Assembly: GCA_013151365.1 (NCBI GenBank)
Contig: JAADIK010000174.1
Span: 1 to 19,195 of the forward strand
Length of the DNA stretch: 19,195 nt
Source: Deltaproteobacteria bacterium
GTDB taxonomy: Bacteria > Desulfobacterota > Desulfobulbia > Desulfobulbales > Desulfobulbaceae
Reading direction: 5' to 3'
The notes beneath the pieces were generated by a model. It saw only the letters and a program-made list of their open reading frames with translations. It was not told where the DNA came from and made no database searches. Below are positions 1-7,750 of this stretch, one piece after another. How positions within the stretch are numbered: position 1 is the first letter of the stretch; each line of letters starts with the position of its first letter. Made by a program: the position numbers and the translations under genes.

Positions 1-72
1 ATCTCCACCTCCATCGATGTGCTCGGGGTGACCCTGTTTTTCACCCTGGCAAGACTGTTGCTCGGCCTGTGA
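1..72 (+). CDS. C-terminal end of a probable MgtE-type magnesium transporter (partial)
   Basis: Reading frame 1 is open from the first base and ends at TGA 70-72, giving 23 residues. They form one hydrophobic segment with the pattern STSIDVLGVTLFF, followed by LARLLLGL. Many MgtE Mg2+ channels end this way, with a last transmembrane helix containing a 'T-DVLG-x-x-x-F' stretch. Only the tail is visible, so the assignment rests on this short similarity. The next gene starts 77 bp downstream on the same strand, so co-transcription with the HtrA protease gene is possible. Confidence 0.55.
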   Translation: MSTSIDVLGVTLFFTLARLLLGL

Positions 73-149
73 TTTTCCGGTGCCGGGCGGTTCGATTCAT
101 TCGTCTTGGGTCAAGGCTGAAACCACCGTCTTTATATGGAGTTTTTTCC

Positions 150-1310
150 ATGCGCCTTGTTCGTCGTTTTCTGCACCGATTATGCCTGCCCCGGGCGCTT
201 CGGCCGGGCTGCCCGCCGGGCCGGGTCTCGCCCGTGGTCCTGGTTCTGCTGGCCGTTGCCGGCCTGTGGCTTGCCTATCGGACCTGGCAGCCGGCGCTGC
301 ATGAGCCCGGCGCCCGGCCCCGGGTCGTGACGGCCCGGGGGAACCTGGCGGCGGATGAGGAAAATACCATAGAGCTGTTTCGCACCGCCTCGCCCTCGGT
401 CGTCTATATTACGAGTATTGCCGTCAAGCGCAATATGTTCAGTCTGAATGAATACGAAATCCCCCAGGGCACCGGCTCCGGCTTTATCTGGGACAAGAAA
501 GGCCGGATTGTCACCAATTATCATGTGATCAGCGATGCCAACCGGATCGAGGTGACCCTGTTCGACCATTCCACCTGGAAGGGCGTCCTGGTCGGCGTCG
601 CGCCCGACCAGGATATTGCCGTCCTGCAGATTTCAGCCCCTGCCGGTAAACTGCGGCCCATCCTCATCGGCGAATCGGATAACCTGCAGGTCGGCCAGAA
701 GGTCTTTGCCATCGGTAATCCCTTCGGCCTGGATCAGACCCTGACCACGGGTATCGTTTCGGCCCTGGGCCGCGAGATCGGCACGGCGAACGGCCGGATC
801 ATTCACAATGTGATTCAGACCGATGCCGCCATTAATCCCGGTAATTCAGGCGGGCCGCTCCTGGACAGCGCCGGCCGGCTGATCGGGGTGAATACCGCGA
901 TTTACAGCCCTTCCGGCGGCAGTGCCGGTATCGGTTTCGCCGTGCCGGTCAGCGAGGTCAACCGGGTGGTGCCGCAGATCATCAGCAAGGGCAGGGTGAT
1001 TCGTCCGGGGCTTGGGATCAGACTGGCCGGCCGGCGGCTCAGCCGGGAGCTTGGCGTTGACGGCGTGGTGATTCTCAAGGTGCAGCCGGGCTCCACCGCG
1101 GCTCGGGCCGGGTTGCGGGGGATCAGGGAGGTCCGCGGGGGGCTTGTCCTCGGTGACGTGATTACCGCGGTTAACGGCCGGCCGGTAGAGGACTATAATG
1201 GTCTGCGCGATGAACTGGGACGATACAAAATCGGCGACACCGTGACGCTGACCATTCTGCGTGACAACAGTTCACAGGAGGTGAACGTGCGGCTGGAGGC
1301 CATGGAATAG
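150..1310 (+). CDS. Membrane-anchored HtrA/DegP-family serine protease (trypsin domain plus one PDZ)
   Basis: This is a periplasmic quality-control protease of peptidase family S1C, 386 aa from ATG 150. That start follows a TGGAG ribosome site 8 bp upstream; the frame is open further upstream but without such a site. A basic N-terminus is followed by one hydrophobic segment (about residues 27-43) with no clear cleavage site, suggesting a DegS-like membrane anchor. The catalytic triad is visible: His125 in TNYHV, Asp155 in QDIAVLQI, Ser233 in NPGNSGGP. A single PDZ domain covers roughly 285-383, whereas DegP/DegQ have two. The length and layout fit DegS/HhoA-type proteins. It ends at TAG 1308-1310, directly on an intrinsic terminator. 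Family membership is secure; the DegS-like role is an inference from architecture. Confidence 0.93.
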   Translation: MRLVRRFLHRLCLPRALRPGCPPGRVSPVVLVLLAVAGLWLAYRTWQPALHEPGARPRVVTARGNLAADEENTIELFRTASPSVVYITSIAVKRNMFSLNEYEIPQGTGSGFIWDKKGRIVTNYHVISDANRIEVTLFDHSTWKGVLVGVAPDQDIAVLQISAPAGKLRPILIGESDNLQVGQKVFAIGNPFGLDQTLTTGIVSALGREIGTANGRIIHNVIQTDAAINPGNSGGPLLDSAGRLIGVNTAIYSPSGGSAGIGFAVPVSEVNRVVPQIISKGRVIRPGLGIRLAGRRLSRELGVDGVVILKVQPGSTAARAGLRGIREVRGGLVLGDVITAVNGRPVEDYNGLRDELGRYKIGDTVTLTILRDNSSQEVNVRLEAME

Positions 1311-1347
1311 GCGGCGCTGATTGCCGTGCGCCGCCGATTTTTTTTTT
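1310..1347 (+). terminator. Rho-independent terminator of the HtrA gene
   Basis: An 8-bp perfect GC stem, GGCGGCGC (1310-1317) with GCGCCGCC (1328-1335), encloses a 10-nt loop and is followed by GA and ten T residues (1338-1347). It starts on the last base of the HtrA stop codon. The T-run overlaps the stop codon of the convergent CNNM gene. No matching T-run exists on the other strand, so it works in one direction. Confidence 0.92.
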
Positions 1348-2389
1348 ACTTTGCCGCTCTGCCGTTCCTGCCCTTGTTTTTGCTCCTGGCCAGTTCCCGC
1401 ATGTCCTTGGTCTTGTCCGACTCGTCAACAATCTCCCGGCCCACGATTTCTTCGATAATGTCTTCCAGGGAAATGATACCGGTGACGCTGCCGTATTCGT
1501 CCACCACCACGAAAAGATGCTGGTGGCGTTCAAAGAAATCAATCAGGACCAGATTGAGCGGCGCGGTTTCCGGCACAAAATGCGCCGGCAGCATAATCTG
1601 GGCCAGCCTGGTGTTGTGCCGGTCGGCGGCGGCGGCCATGTATACGTCCCGGCTGAGAACAATTCCTACCACGTTGTCGACATTTTTATCATAGACCGGT
1701 ACCCGGCTGTGCATCTGCCAGTTATCCTTGAGCGCGACGGCCTCGCCGACGGTCATGTCCTTGTTCAGGGAAAAGGTGACGGTGCGGGGCGTCATTACCT
1801 GCCTGACCGTCCGGTCTCCCAGCTTAAGGATATTGGTGATAACCTGTTCCTGCTCGGCCTTGATCTCTCCGGATTTGCGACTGATCATGGCGATGGCCTG
1901 GAGTTCTTCGGCCGAAATCTGGTGCGCCTGGCCCCGGTTCGGAATCAGGCGGGTGACGGCCTGGCAGAGCCAGATAAAGGGACGAAGGACCAGGATCAGC
2001 CCTTGCAGGGGTGAGGCGATGTAGGGCGCCAGGCGCCGGGCATAGACAATGCCGACGGTTTTGGGCAGTATCTCCGAGAACAACAGGATGGACATGGTGA
2101 AGACCATGGAAAACCAGATCAGCCTGGTCTCTCCGAACACGTTCGCGGCAGCGGCCCCGGCAACCGCGGCGCCAAAGGTGTTGGCGATGGTATTGAGGGT
2201 GAGAATGGCGGTGATGGGCTGCTCAATGTTTTTTTTCATCCGCTTTAAAAGCCGGGCGGCATTGGGCCTGGTGGTTGTCAGCAGCTCTATATGGCTCAGG
2301 CGCAGGGAATAGAGAGCAGCTTCACATATGCTGCACAGCGCGGAGATGAGCAGGGACAGGCTGACAGCGACAATAAGTTCGGTAAGCAC
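1346..2389 (-). CDS. CNNM/DUF21 transmembrane protein with CBS pair (HlyC/CorC-like, CorC_HlyC domain absent)
   Basis: The product has 347 aa. The start is GTG at 2389-2387, preceded on the minus strand by AAGGAG at a 7-nt gap, which decides the start. Residues 1-160 are a DUF21/CNNM membrane domain with several hydrophobic helices and the family-typical SEILPKTVG motif (about 105-113). Residues about 190-330 hold a CBS pair, with MTPRTVTFSL at its beginning and VVVDEYGSVTGIISLEDIIEEIVG near its end, both characteristic. Members of about 420 aa carry a C-terminal CorC_HlyC domain; this one stops soon after the CBS pair in a basic tail. Related CNNM proteins take part in Mg2+ or Co2+ efflux. 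A role in magnesium handling would fit the MgtE-like tail nearby, but that is inference. Confidence 0.9.
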   Translation of the reverse strand: MLTELIVAVSLSLLISALCSICEAALYSLRLSHIELLTTTRPNAARLLKRMKKNIEQPITAILTLNTIANTFGAAVAGAAAANVFGETRLIWFSMVFTMSILLFSEILPKTVGIVYARRLAPYIASPLQGLILVLRPFIWLCQAVTRLIPNRGQAHQISAEELQAIAMISRKSGEIKAEQEQVITNILKLGDRTVRQVMTPRTVTFSLNKDMTVGEAVALKDNWQMHSRVPVYDKNVDNVVGIVLSRDVYMAAAADRHNTRLAQIMLPAHFVPETAPLNLVLIDFFERHQHLFVVVDEYGSVTGIISLEDIIEEIVGREIVDESDKTKDMRELARSKNKGRNGRAAK

Positions 2390-2435
2390 GGCAGGTCTCC
2401 TTCCTTCCGGGAATGGTTGATGATAGTTTGTTTAT

Positions 2436-2464
2436 ATCATAGCGAAAAAAGAACGTTTTGCCAA
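2436..2464 (-). promoter_or_regulatory. Sigma-70-type promoter of the CNNM gene
   Basis: On the minus strand, TTGGCA (2464-2459) and TATGAT (2441-2436) are separated by exactly 17 nt. This predicts a start of transcription near 2429 and a leader of about 40 nt before the GTG codon, which carries its own strong Shine-Dalgarno sequence. No experimental support is available. Confidence 0.65.
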
Positions 2465-2567
2465 TTGCAGACATGGTAAACGACCTTGCAAAAAACCTGT
2501 TTTCCGGCTGTTTTCCCGGCATTGTCGGTCGTAGGTTGATGTAGAGCGATCAGAAGCCGCCGGGTTT

Positions 2568-2636
2568 GTTGGGTTTCGCTGCGTTTTGTGGTATTCCTGG
2601 CTTTACGGTAGGAGTAAGTCATAAGCGAAATCCAAC
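2568..2636. repeat. Imperfect inverted repeat of the GTTGGGTTTCG type
   Basis: GTTGGGTTTCGCT (2568-2580) pairs with AGCGAAATCCAAC (2624-2636), 13-bp arms with one mismatch around a 43-nt centre. The arms resemble a palindromic intergenic element (GTTGGGTTTCG...CGAAACCCAAC) that is common in many bacterial genomes. It lies in the intergenic space between the divergent CNNM and pepA genes. The rest of that 320-bp gap holds the CNNM promoter and no gene that I can support. Confidence 0.55.
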
Positions 2637-2706
2637 GTTTTGCTGCCGGGGAAACTTGACAAGAAGCTGCAGACAACCGCGCGCAGCAAGTGGGAGAGAT
2701 CAAATT

Positions 2707-4230
2707 ATGATGAAGTTGACTGTAAAAGATCCGGACGGAGAAGCCGTTGATCTGTTGGTTTATTTTGTTACGGAGTCGTCTGAAAATATGCCGGCATGTC
2801 AGAGTGTGCCGGTGAAGAAGGCCCTGAAACAAGCCTGGAAGGCCGGTGATTTCTCCGGCCGGGCCGGGCAGGTTTTTTTGTTTTACCCACCGGCCGCTAC
2901 GGGCAATCGAGGGGCCGCTCTCCGGGCCGGGCGGGTCCTGGTGGTCGGGCTCGGCGGCCCGGAAGAGGACCGGGCAGGCCGGCGGGAACAGCTGCGGCGG
3001 GCCGGCGGGACCGCCGTCGGCCAGGCGGGCAAATTGCAGGCCGCCGTCATGTTGGCCGTGTTGCCGGGATCAACGGGGCTCGACGCCGACGAGGCCGCCG
3101 AATGTCTCTGCGAGGGGTTAGTCCTGGGCAATTACCGCTTTGCTCGATACAAGCATAAAAAAACGGACCGGGAAGACGAGCAACCGGGGCAGGTGGAACA
3201 ATTTGTCCTCCACGACGGCGGCCTGCCCCATGCCGCCGTGCGGCGGGGGATGGAGCGCGGTTGCCGGGCCGCCCTGGCCGCCTGTACGGCCAGAGATATG
3301 GCCAATGAGCCGGGCAACAGCTGGACCCCGGACCGTTTTGCCGGGTTCGGCCGGGATCTCGCCCGCAGATCGGTCCTTAAATGCACGGTGCTGGGCAAGG
3401 CGGCCATGGCGGAACTCGGCATGGGCGGTATCCTGGCCGTGAACCAGGGGTCGGTCCTGCCGCCCCGGCTTGTCATTCTCGAGTACCGGACCGGGAAAAA
3501 GAACCCGACCCTGATGCTGGTCGGCAAGGGTTTGACCTTTGACTCGGGCGGTCTCAGTCTCAAGCCCGCCGCCGGGATGGAGGCCATGAAGTACGACATG
3601 TGCGGCGGCGCGGCGGTCTTCACCGCCATGCAGGCCGTGGCCGAGGAAAGGCCGACCGGCGTTAATCTGGTCGCCCTGGTGCCGGCCACGGAAAATATGT
3701 GCGGCGCCAGGGCCGTAAAGCCGGGTGACATTATCACTCATTATAACGGCAAAACGACAGAGGTGGTCAATACCGACGCCGAGGGCCGTCTCATCCTGGC
3801 CGATGCCCTGGCCTATGGCATCGACAGGTTCAAGCCTGATGCCGTGATCGACCTGGCAACGCTTACCGGCGCGGTCATCATCGGCCTCGGTCATCATCGG
3901 ACCGGACTGCTGGCCAATAACGACGGCCTGGCGGAACGGCTGCTCCTGGCCGGTGAACTCTGCGGCGAACCGCTGTGGCGGCTGCCGCTGGGCAAGGAGT
4001 ATTCAAAGCAGCTCAAATCGGAGATCGCCGATTTGAAAAACGTCGGCGGCCGGCCGGCCGGGACGATTACCGCCGCCGCCTACCTGCAGGAGTTTGTCGG
4101 CGACACGGCCTGGGCCCATCTCGATATCGCCGGCACGGCCTGGGATTTTACCAAAAAATCCTATGTTCCCGAAAAAGGACCATCCGGCGTCGGCACTCGG
4201 ACCCTGCTGACCCTGATCCGCAACTGGTAG
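2707..4230 (+). CDS. pepA: Leucyl aminopeptidase (peptidase family M17)
   Basis: This cytosolic two-metal aminopeptidase removes N-terminal residues from peptides. The product is 507 aa from ATG 2707, which follows a GGGAGAG ribosome site; an upstream in-frame TTG gives a cysteine-rich leader unlike the family and is rejected. The N-terminal domain (about 1-165) is variable and the catalytic C-terminal domain (about 190-507) is well conserved. By alignment with E. coli PepA, metal ligands are Lys274 and Asp279 in GKGLTFDSGG, Asp297 in YDMCGG, and Asp357 and Glu359 in the signature NTDAEGRL; catalytic Lys286 and Arg361 are also present. It appears fully functional. Its TAG stop is also the first three bases of a repeat element. 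No operon partner is evident. Confidence 0.96.
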   Translation: MMKLTVKDPDGEAVDLLVYFVTESSENMPACQSVPVKKALKQAWKAGDFSGRAGQVFLFYPPAATGNRGAALRAGRVLVVGLGGPEEDRAGRREQLRRAGGTAVGQAGKLQAAVMLAVLPGSTGLDADEAAECLCEGLVLGNYRFARYKHKKTDREDEQPGQVEQFVLHDGGLPHAAVRRGMERGCRAALAACTARDMANEPGNSWTPDRFAGFGRDLARRSVLKCTVLGKAAMAELGMGGILAVNQGSVLPPRLVILEYRTGKKNPTLMLVGKGLTFDSGGLSLKPAAGMEAMKYDMCGGAAVFTAMQAVAEERPTGVNLVALVPATENMCGARAVKPGDIITHYNGKTTEVVNTDAEGRLILADALAYGIDRFKPDAVIDLATLTGAVIIGLGHHRTGLLANNDGLAERLLLAGELCGEPLWRLPLGKEYSKQLKSEIADLKNVGGRPAGTITAAAYLQEFVGDTAWAHLDIAGTAWDFTKKSYVPEKGPSGVGTRTLLTLIRNW

Positions 4231-4276
4231 GGTGCATTCCATGCACCATAAATTGGTGCGTAAAACGCACCCTACG
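4228..4276 (+). repeat. Two-hairpin intergenic repeat, copy 1
   Basis: This 49-bp element starts TAGGGTG and ends CACCCTACG, giving outer inverted ends. Inside are two hairpins: GGTGCAT-TCC-ATGCACC (4231-4247) and GGTGCG-TAAAA-CGCACC (4255-4271). A second copy lies at 15649-15695. The first three bases are the pepA stop codon. It is REP-like in form. No T-run follows, so it is not a standard terminator, although the hairpins could protect mRNA 3' ends. Confidence 0.85.
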
Positions 4277-4350
4277 TCCGGCAACCGCTTTGATCCCGGC
4301 GAGAAAACGGAACCTGTTCTTGACATCGGCCAGGTAGTTCAATAATCTAA

Positions 4351-4367
4351 TGTGGGCGATGCCCACA
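4351..4367. repeat. Short perfect hairpin TGTGGGC-GAT-GCCCACA
   Basis: A 7-bp perfect stem with a 3-nt loop lies 75 bp after repeat copy 1 in the pepA-fbp gap. It resembles the short GC palindromes that often accompany such intergenic repeats. No T-run follows it, and I assign no function. Confidence 0.6.
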
Positions 4368-4397
4368 ACCCAAATCAACTTCCAGCGTATCTGTTTC

Positions 4398-4457
4398 CAG
4401 GCTGTTAGGCTGTAGGCTGTTAGGGTCGGGCTAATAGCCTACAGCCTAAACAACCTG
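4398..4457. repeat. Long imperfect inverted repeat made of CTGTAGG/CTGTTAGG units
   Basis: The arms 4406-4423 and 4431-4448 are 18 nt each with one mismatch (a G-T pair in RNA) around the loop GGTCGGG. The pairing continues outward to about 4398 and 4457 with a bulge. The left arm itself carries a direct repeat, GGCTGTTAG at 4400-4408 and 4415-4423. It lies upstream of fbp in a 359-bp gap that holds only repeats and no supported gene. Confidence 0.7.
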
Positions 4458-4589
4458 CTGGTTCACATAAATAAAACATGATTAATTTTCTTGTTTTTTA
4501 TAACAGGAATTCAGCAAGGAGTAAGGCACTACGCGTTTTCATACAAAACCATTGACGAGCTTAAAATGACACAATACAAGGGGAAGAAG

Positions 4590-5600
4590 ATGCCCAAGCG
4601 TTTAGGGGTGACGATCAGCCGGCAGATAATGGACAGCCAGCGCCTGCATCCGCAGGCGACCGGCGACCTGTCGGGGCTGTTGAGCGAGCTCATCGTGGCC
4701 GCCAAGATCATCAGCGCCGAAGTCAATATGGCCGGCCTGGCGGATATCCTCGGTCATGCCGGCAAGACCAACATCCAGGGGGAAATAGTACAGAAGCTTG
4801 ATGAGTTCGCCAATTCCACCATCAAGCGGCGCATGGAACAGTGCGGGTATGTCTGCGTCATGGCCTCGGAGGAGGAGGAAGAAATTATACCGGTCCTTGA
4901 CGGTTATGAGGGCAAGTATACTCTGGCCTTTGATCCCCTGGACGGTTCCTCGAATATCGACGTCAATGTCAGTATCGGCACTATCTTCTCCGTCCACCGG
5001 AAGGTGACCGGCGGCAAGCGGGGAACTGCGGAGGATCTCCTGCAAAAAGGCTCCCTCCAGGTGGCGGCCGGTTATATTATCTACGGCTCCAGCACCATGC
5101 TGGTCTACAGCACCGGCGAGGGGGTCCACGGATTTACCCTGGATCCCAGTGTCGGTGAATTTTTCCTCTCCCATCCCGATATCCGGATTCCGGAACGCGC
5201 CAAATATTACAGCGTCAACGAGGCATATACCAACTACTGGTTTGATGCCACCCGGCGCTATGTCTCCTATCTCAAGGAGATTGACCACGAAAGCGGTCGT
5301 CCTTACAGCCTTCGTTACATCGGTTCCCTGGTCGCCGATTTTCACCGCAACTTGATCTCCGGCGGTGTTTTTCTCTACCCGCGGGACAAGAAGAACACGG
5401 ATAAACCCGAAGGCAAGCTGCGCCTGCTCTACGAGGCGGCACCCATGGCCATGCTGGTCAAGGAAGCGGGCGGCCTGGCCCTGACCGATGACGGCCGGGA
5501 TATCCTGGAGATTGAGCCCACGCACCTGCATCAGCGCGTGCCGCTTATTATCGGCAACCGGAAGGATGTCGAAATGGCCCGGAGTTTTTTTGCCGGTTAG
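4590..5600 (+). CDS. fbp: Fructose-1,6-bisphosphatase, class I
   Basis: The enzyme hydrolyses fructose 1,6-bisphosphate to fructose 6-phosphate in gluconeogenesis, in the cytosol. The product is 336 aa from ATG 4590, close to the 332 aa of E. coli Fbp, with AGGGGAAG as a ribosome site just upstream. ATG 4566 and a start at 4491 are also in frame but would add residues absent from the family. The metal-binding signature DPLDGSSN is at 115-122, an acidic run (EEEEE) at 94-98, and the substrate-site region YEAAPMAMLVKEAGG at about 281-295. The N-terminal HPQATGDLSGLL and the following NMAGLADILG match the class I pattern. No frameshift or missing motif is seen. It converges with the GGDEF-EAL gene, with a 22-bp gap between them. 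Confidence 0.96.
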   Translation: MPKRLGVTISRQIMDSQRLHPQATGDLSGLLSELIVAAKIISAEVNMAGLADILGHAGKTNIQGEIVQKLDEFANSTIKRRMEQCGYVCVMASEEEEEIIPVLDGYEGKYTLAFDPLDGSSNIDVNVSIGTIFSVHRKVTGGKRGTAEDLLQKGSLQVAAGYIIYGSSTMLVYSTGEGVHGFTLDPSVGEFFLSHPDIRIPERAKYYSVNEAYTNYWFDATRRYVSYLKEIDHESGRPYSLRYIGSLVADFHRNLISGGVFLYPRDKKNTDKPEGKLRLLYEAAPMAMLVKEAGGLALTDDGRDILEIEPTHLHQRVPLIIGNRKDVEMARSFFAG

Positions 5601-5602
5601 TT

Positions 5603-5624
5603 AGTGTCCGTCCGGATGGGCACT
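5603..5624. terminator. Possible hairpin between convergent fbp and GGDEF-EAL genes
   Basis: AGTGTCCGTCC and GGATGGGCACT can form an 11-position stem with two G-U pairs, with the innermost bases making the loop. It sits just after the fbp stop and overlaps the stop codon of the opposite gene. Neither side has a T-run, so it would be at best a weak or factor-aided terminator. Confidence 0.35.
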
Positions 5625-7317
5625 ACTCGGGCGCGGCTAAGGCCTGCTGGTAAGCCGGGCTCCGGGATGGAGTGATGACGTTGCGGTTGTCCGCGGTCTC
5701 GGCCGGGTGTGGTCCGGCATTCAGTTCCGCGATCCTGGCTAGGACCTCGGCGGCGGGCAGGGGCGGACTCAGGTAGAAGCCCTGGGCCATCTCGCAATTA
5801 AGCTCGGTGAGTTTTTCCATGGTCTCCCTGGTTTCAACCCCCTCGGCAACCACCTGCAGGTCCATGCTCCTGGCCAGGTCAATGGAGGCCTGGACGATGG
5901 TCAGGTCGTTCCGGTTTTCCGCCATATCCATGATCAACGACTTGTCAATTTTGAGTTCGCAGCCGGGCAGCCGTTTAAGCAGGGCGAGCGACGAATAGCC
6001 GGTGCCGAAGTCGTCGATGGAGAGGTGAACGCCCAGTTCCCCGAGAGCGGTGATGGTTTTGAAGGCAAGTACGGGATCGACCATCATACTGCTTTCCGTT
6101 ATCTCCAGCGTGATGGTTTGGGGATCGATCTCCCATTTTTCCAGCAGGTTCTTGACATGGCCCGGCAGGTCCAGGTCATGCAGGACCTTGGTTGAGAGGT
6201 TGATGGACACGGGAAGGAAAATACCCTGCTTTTTCCAATCGGCCGACTGGGCAAAGGCCTTTTCAAGGACCTGGTAGGTCAAAAGGCGGATCAGCCCGGT
6301 CTTCTCGGCAATGGGAATAAAGTCGGCGGGTGCCGTGAGTCCCTTGCCGTCGGCTCGCGGCCAGCGGACCAGGGCCTCGACCCCGCAGACCTGTCTGCTG
6401 ATCAGGGAATATTTAGGCTGGTAGTGCAGCACCAGTTGTTCCTTTTTGAGCGCTTCCCGCAACTCCACGGTGAACATGAGGCGTTTCATGCTGTGGTCGT
6501 CCAGTTCCGCATTGTAGATGGAGTAAAAGTCGCCGCTGGTTTTTTTGGCGGCATAGAGGGCGATGTCGGCATGTTGCAGGAGGGTGTCGCTGTCGGTGCC
6601 GTGCCGGGGATAGAGGGCAATGCCGATGCTGACATCAATGCTCAGGGAGTTGCCTTCGATATGGAAGGGCTCTTCCATGGTCCGGGAGATCTTCTCGGCA
6701 ATGTTGATCGCTTGCTCCAGTTCGACGCCGGGCAGGACAACGGCAAATTCGTCGCCGCCGAACCGGGCGATGGTATCGGCCTGACGGATACACTCCCACA
6801 TCCGCGGGGCAATCATCTGCAGGAGGTAATCGCCGTAAAAATGGCCCAGCGTGTCGTTAATCTCCTTGAAGCGGTTCAGGTCCATCAGCAGGATGGCAAT
6901 GGTCGTTTCGTCCCGCTTAGCCTCCAGCATGGCCTGCTCGATTCGTTCATACAGAAGAATCCGGTTGGGCAGTTCGGTTAGTTCGTCATGCAGGGCGCGG
7001 TGTCGCTCCCGGTCCGCGATTTTTTTTATGCCTTTAAGCGTCTGCAGGCTGAGGCGGGCAACCAGGATAACAAAAATTCCGCCGGCCACCATGATAATGG
7101 AGATCAGGAGATCATGGATCCGGGCCGGGCGGAGGACAAGCAGGCTGCCGTAATAAAGATAGCCGACCAGAAAGAGAAGAATTAGCGCGCCGAGGCAGCG
7201 CCAGGCAACACGATGTTTTTTCTCCAGGCCGCAGATCTGCTTGGTGGGCAAAATGGCAATCGAAAGACAGATGGTGCCGATTAATATTAAGATTATGGTG
7301 ACGAGTTTGATGGCCAT
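5623..7317 (-). CDS. Membrane-bound diguanylate cyclase/phosphodiesterase (GGDEF-EAL)
   Basis: This protein is predicted to turn over the second messenger c-di-GMP at the inner membrane. From ATG 7317 it has 564 aa; an in-frame TTG at 7365 would add 16 residues, and neither start has a strong ribosome site. Three hydrophobic segments (about 4-22, 42-60, 70-88) precede a GGDEF domain with an intact GGDEF at 187-191. An RQAD at 178-181 lies five residues before it, the position of the product-inhibition I-site (RxxD). The EAL domain has EAL at 314-316, SINLS, LEITES, DDFGTGYSSL (435-444) and VVAEGVET, so catalytic residues seem complete. No periplasmic sensor domain is visible. The net activity cannot be read from the sequence. 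It is divergent from the cytochrome locus, so a link to electron-transfer control is only a possibility. Confidence 0.93.
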   Translation of the reverse strand: MAIKLVTIILILIGTICLSIAILPTKQICGLEKKHRVAWRCLGALILLFLVGYLYYGSLLVLRPARIHDLLISIIMVAGGIFVILVARLSLQTLKGIKKIADRERHRALHDELTELPNRILLYERIEQAMLEAKRDETTIAILLMDLNRFKEINDTLGHFYGDYLLQMIAPRMWECIRQADTIARFGGDEFAVVLPGVELEQAINIAEKISRTMEEPFHIEGNSLSIDVSIGIALYPRHGTDSDTLLQHADIALYAAKKTSGDFYSIYNAELDDHSMKRLMFTVELREALKKEQLVLHYQPKYSLISRQVCGVEALVRWPRADGKGLTAPADFIPIAEKTGLIRLLTYQVLEKAFAQSADWKKQGIFLPVSINLSTKVLHDLDLPGHVKNLLEKWEIDPQTITLEITESSMMVDPVLAFKTITALGELGVHLSIDDFGTGYSSLALLKRLPGCELKIDKSLIMDMAENRNDLTIVQASIDLARSMDLQVVAEGVETRETMEKLTELNCEMAQGFYLSPPLPAAEVLARIAELNAGPHPAETADNRNVITPSRSPAYQQALAAPE

Positions 7318-7365
7318 GTCAATAAAAAAGGTGAACAAAGAAACACTTATCTGTCTTGCATTCAA

Positions 7366-7700
7366 CCATACTGTCTGCTAAAAAAAAAGCAAATAAAGAA
7401 GAAGGGTAACGGTTCAGGCACAAGCGAACAACTGCCATAACCCCGGCCTATTTCTGTCTCTTTGCAAAGTGCCGTTTGAGTGAAAAAAATATAAATTTTG
7501 AGACCGTGCTGTATGGAGATAAAAAAATGGGCGAAGTTTTGCATTTTTTCCCCAGGTATGGTTTAGTCTTCCAGGGAATTTGTCATGTTTCTATGGCCTT
7601 GCCGGGAAGCTCTGCTCGCGGGATGAGGTTGTAGTTCCAATGAACCATAGAGGTGCCTTCCGTCTAGGGTGTGGCGGCCGGTGACGTTTTTGTTTTTTTG
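7366..7700. other. Divergent intergenic region, no gene seen
   Basis: This AT-richer stretch between the GGDEF-EAL gene and the decaheme cytochrome gene has A- and T-runs but no reading frame that I can support. I looked for the core of GEMM-type c-di-GMP/cGAMP riboswitches (GACGCAAAGC with its partner CGGGTT) on both strands and did not find it. No convincing sigma-70 promoter for either gene was found. Confidence 0.5.
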
Positions 7701-7701
7701 G

Positions 7702-7717
7702 GGAAGGTGTTTTGCAA
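7702..7717 (+). promoter_or_regulatory. Sigma-54 (-24/-12) promoter candidate of the decaheme cytochrome gene
   Basis: GGAAGGTGTTTTGCAA has GG (7702-7703) and GC (7714-7715) exactly 10 nt apart, with TTGCA at the -12 element, as in the RpoN consensus TGGCACG-N4-TTGCA. The expected transcript start (about 7727) would leave a short leader with AAGGA placed correctly for ATG 7751. That argues against an upstream TTG start at 7712. Confidence 0.5.
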
Positions 7718-7750
7718 GACGATTGGACATGGATTAGAAAAAGGATGAAA

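Noticed and set aside
3118..3897. Long minus-strand reading frame of 259 codons inside pepA
   Set aside because: It is the opposite-strand shadow of a GC-rich gene with full PepA motifs; it has no family motif of its own.
4602..5531. 309-codon minus-strand reading frame inside fbp
   Set aside because: It is antisense to a complete class I Fbp; no recognisable domain or ribosome site.
7366..7750. GEMM-type c-di-GMP or cGAMP riboswitch before the decaheme cytochrome
   Set aside because: TTTGCAAAG at 7472-7480 loosely recalls the riboswitch core, but neither the GACGCAAAGC element nor its tetraloop-receptor partner is present on either strand.
7712..7750. Upstream TTG start for the decaheme cytochrome
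   Set aside because: It would put 13 charged residues before the signal peptide and would overlap the -12 element of the sigma-54 candidate; ATG 7751 has a well-placed AGGA.
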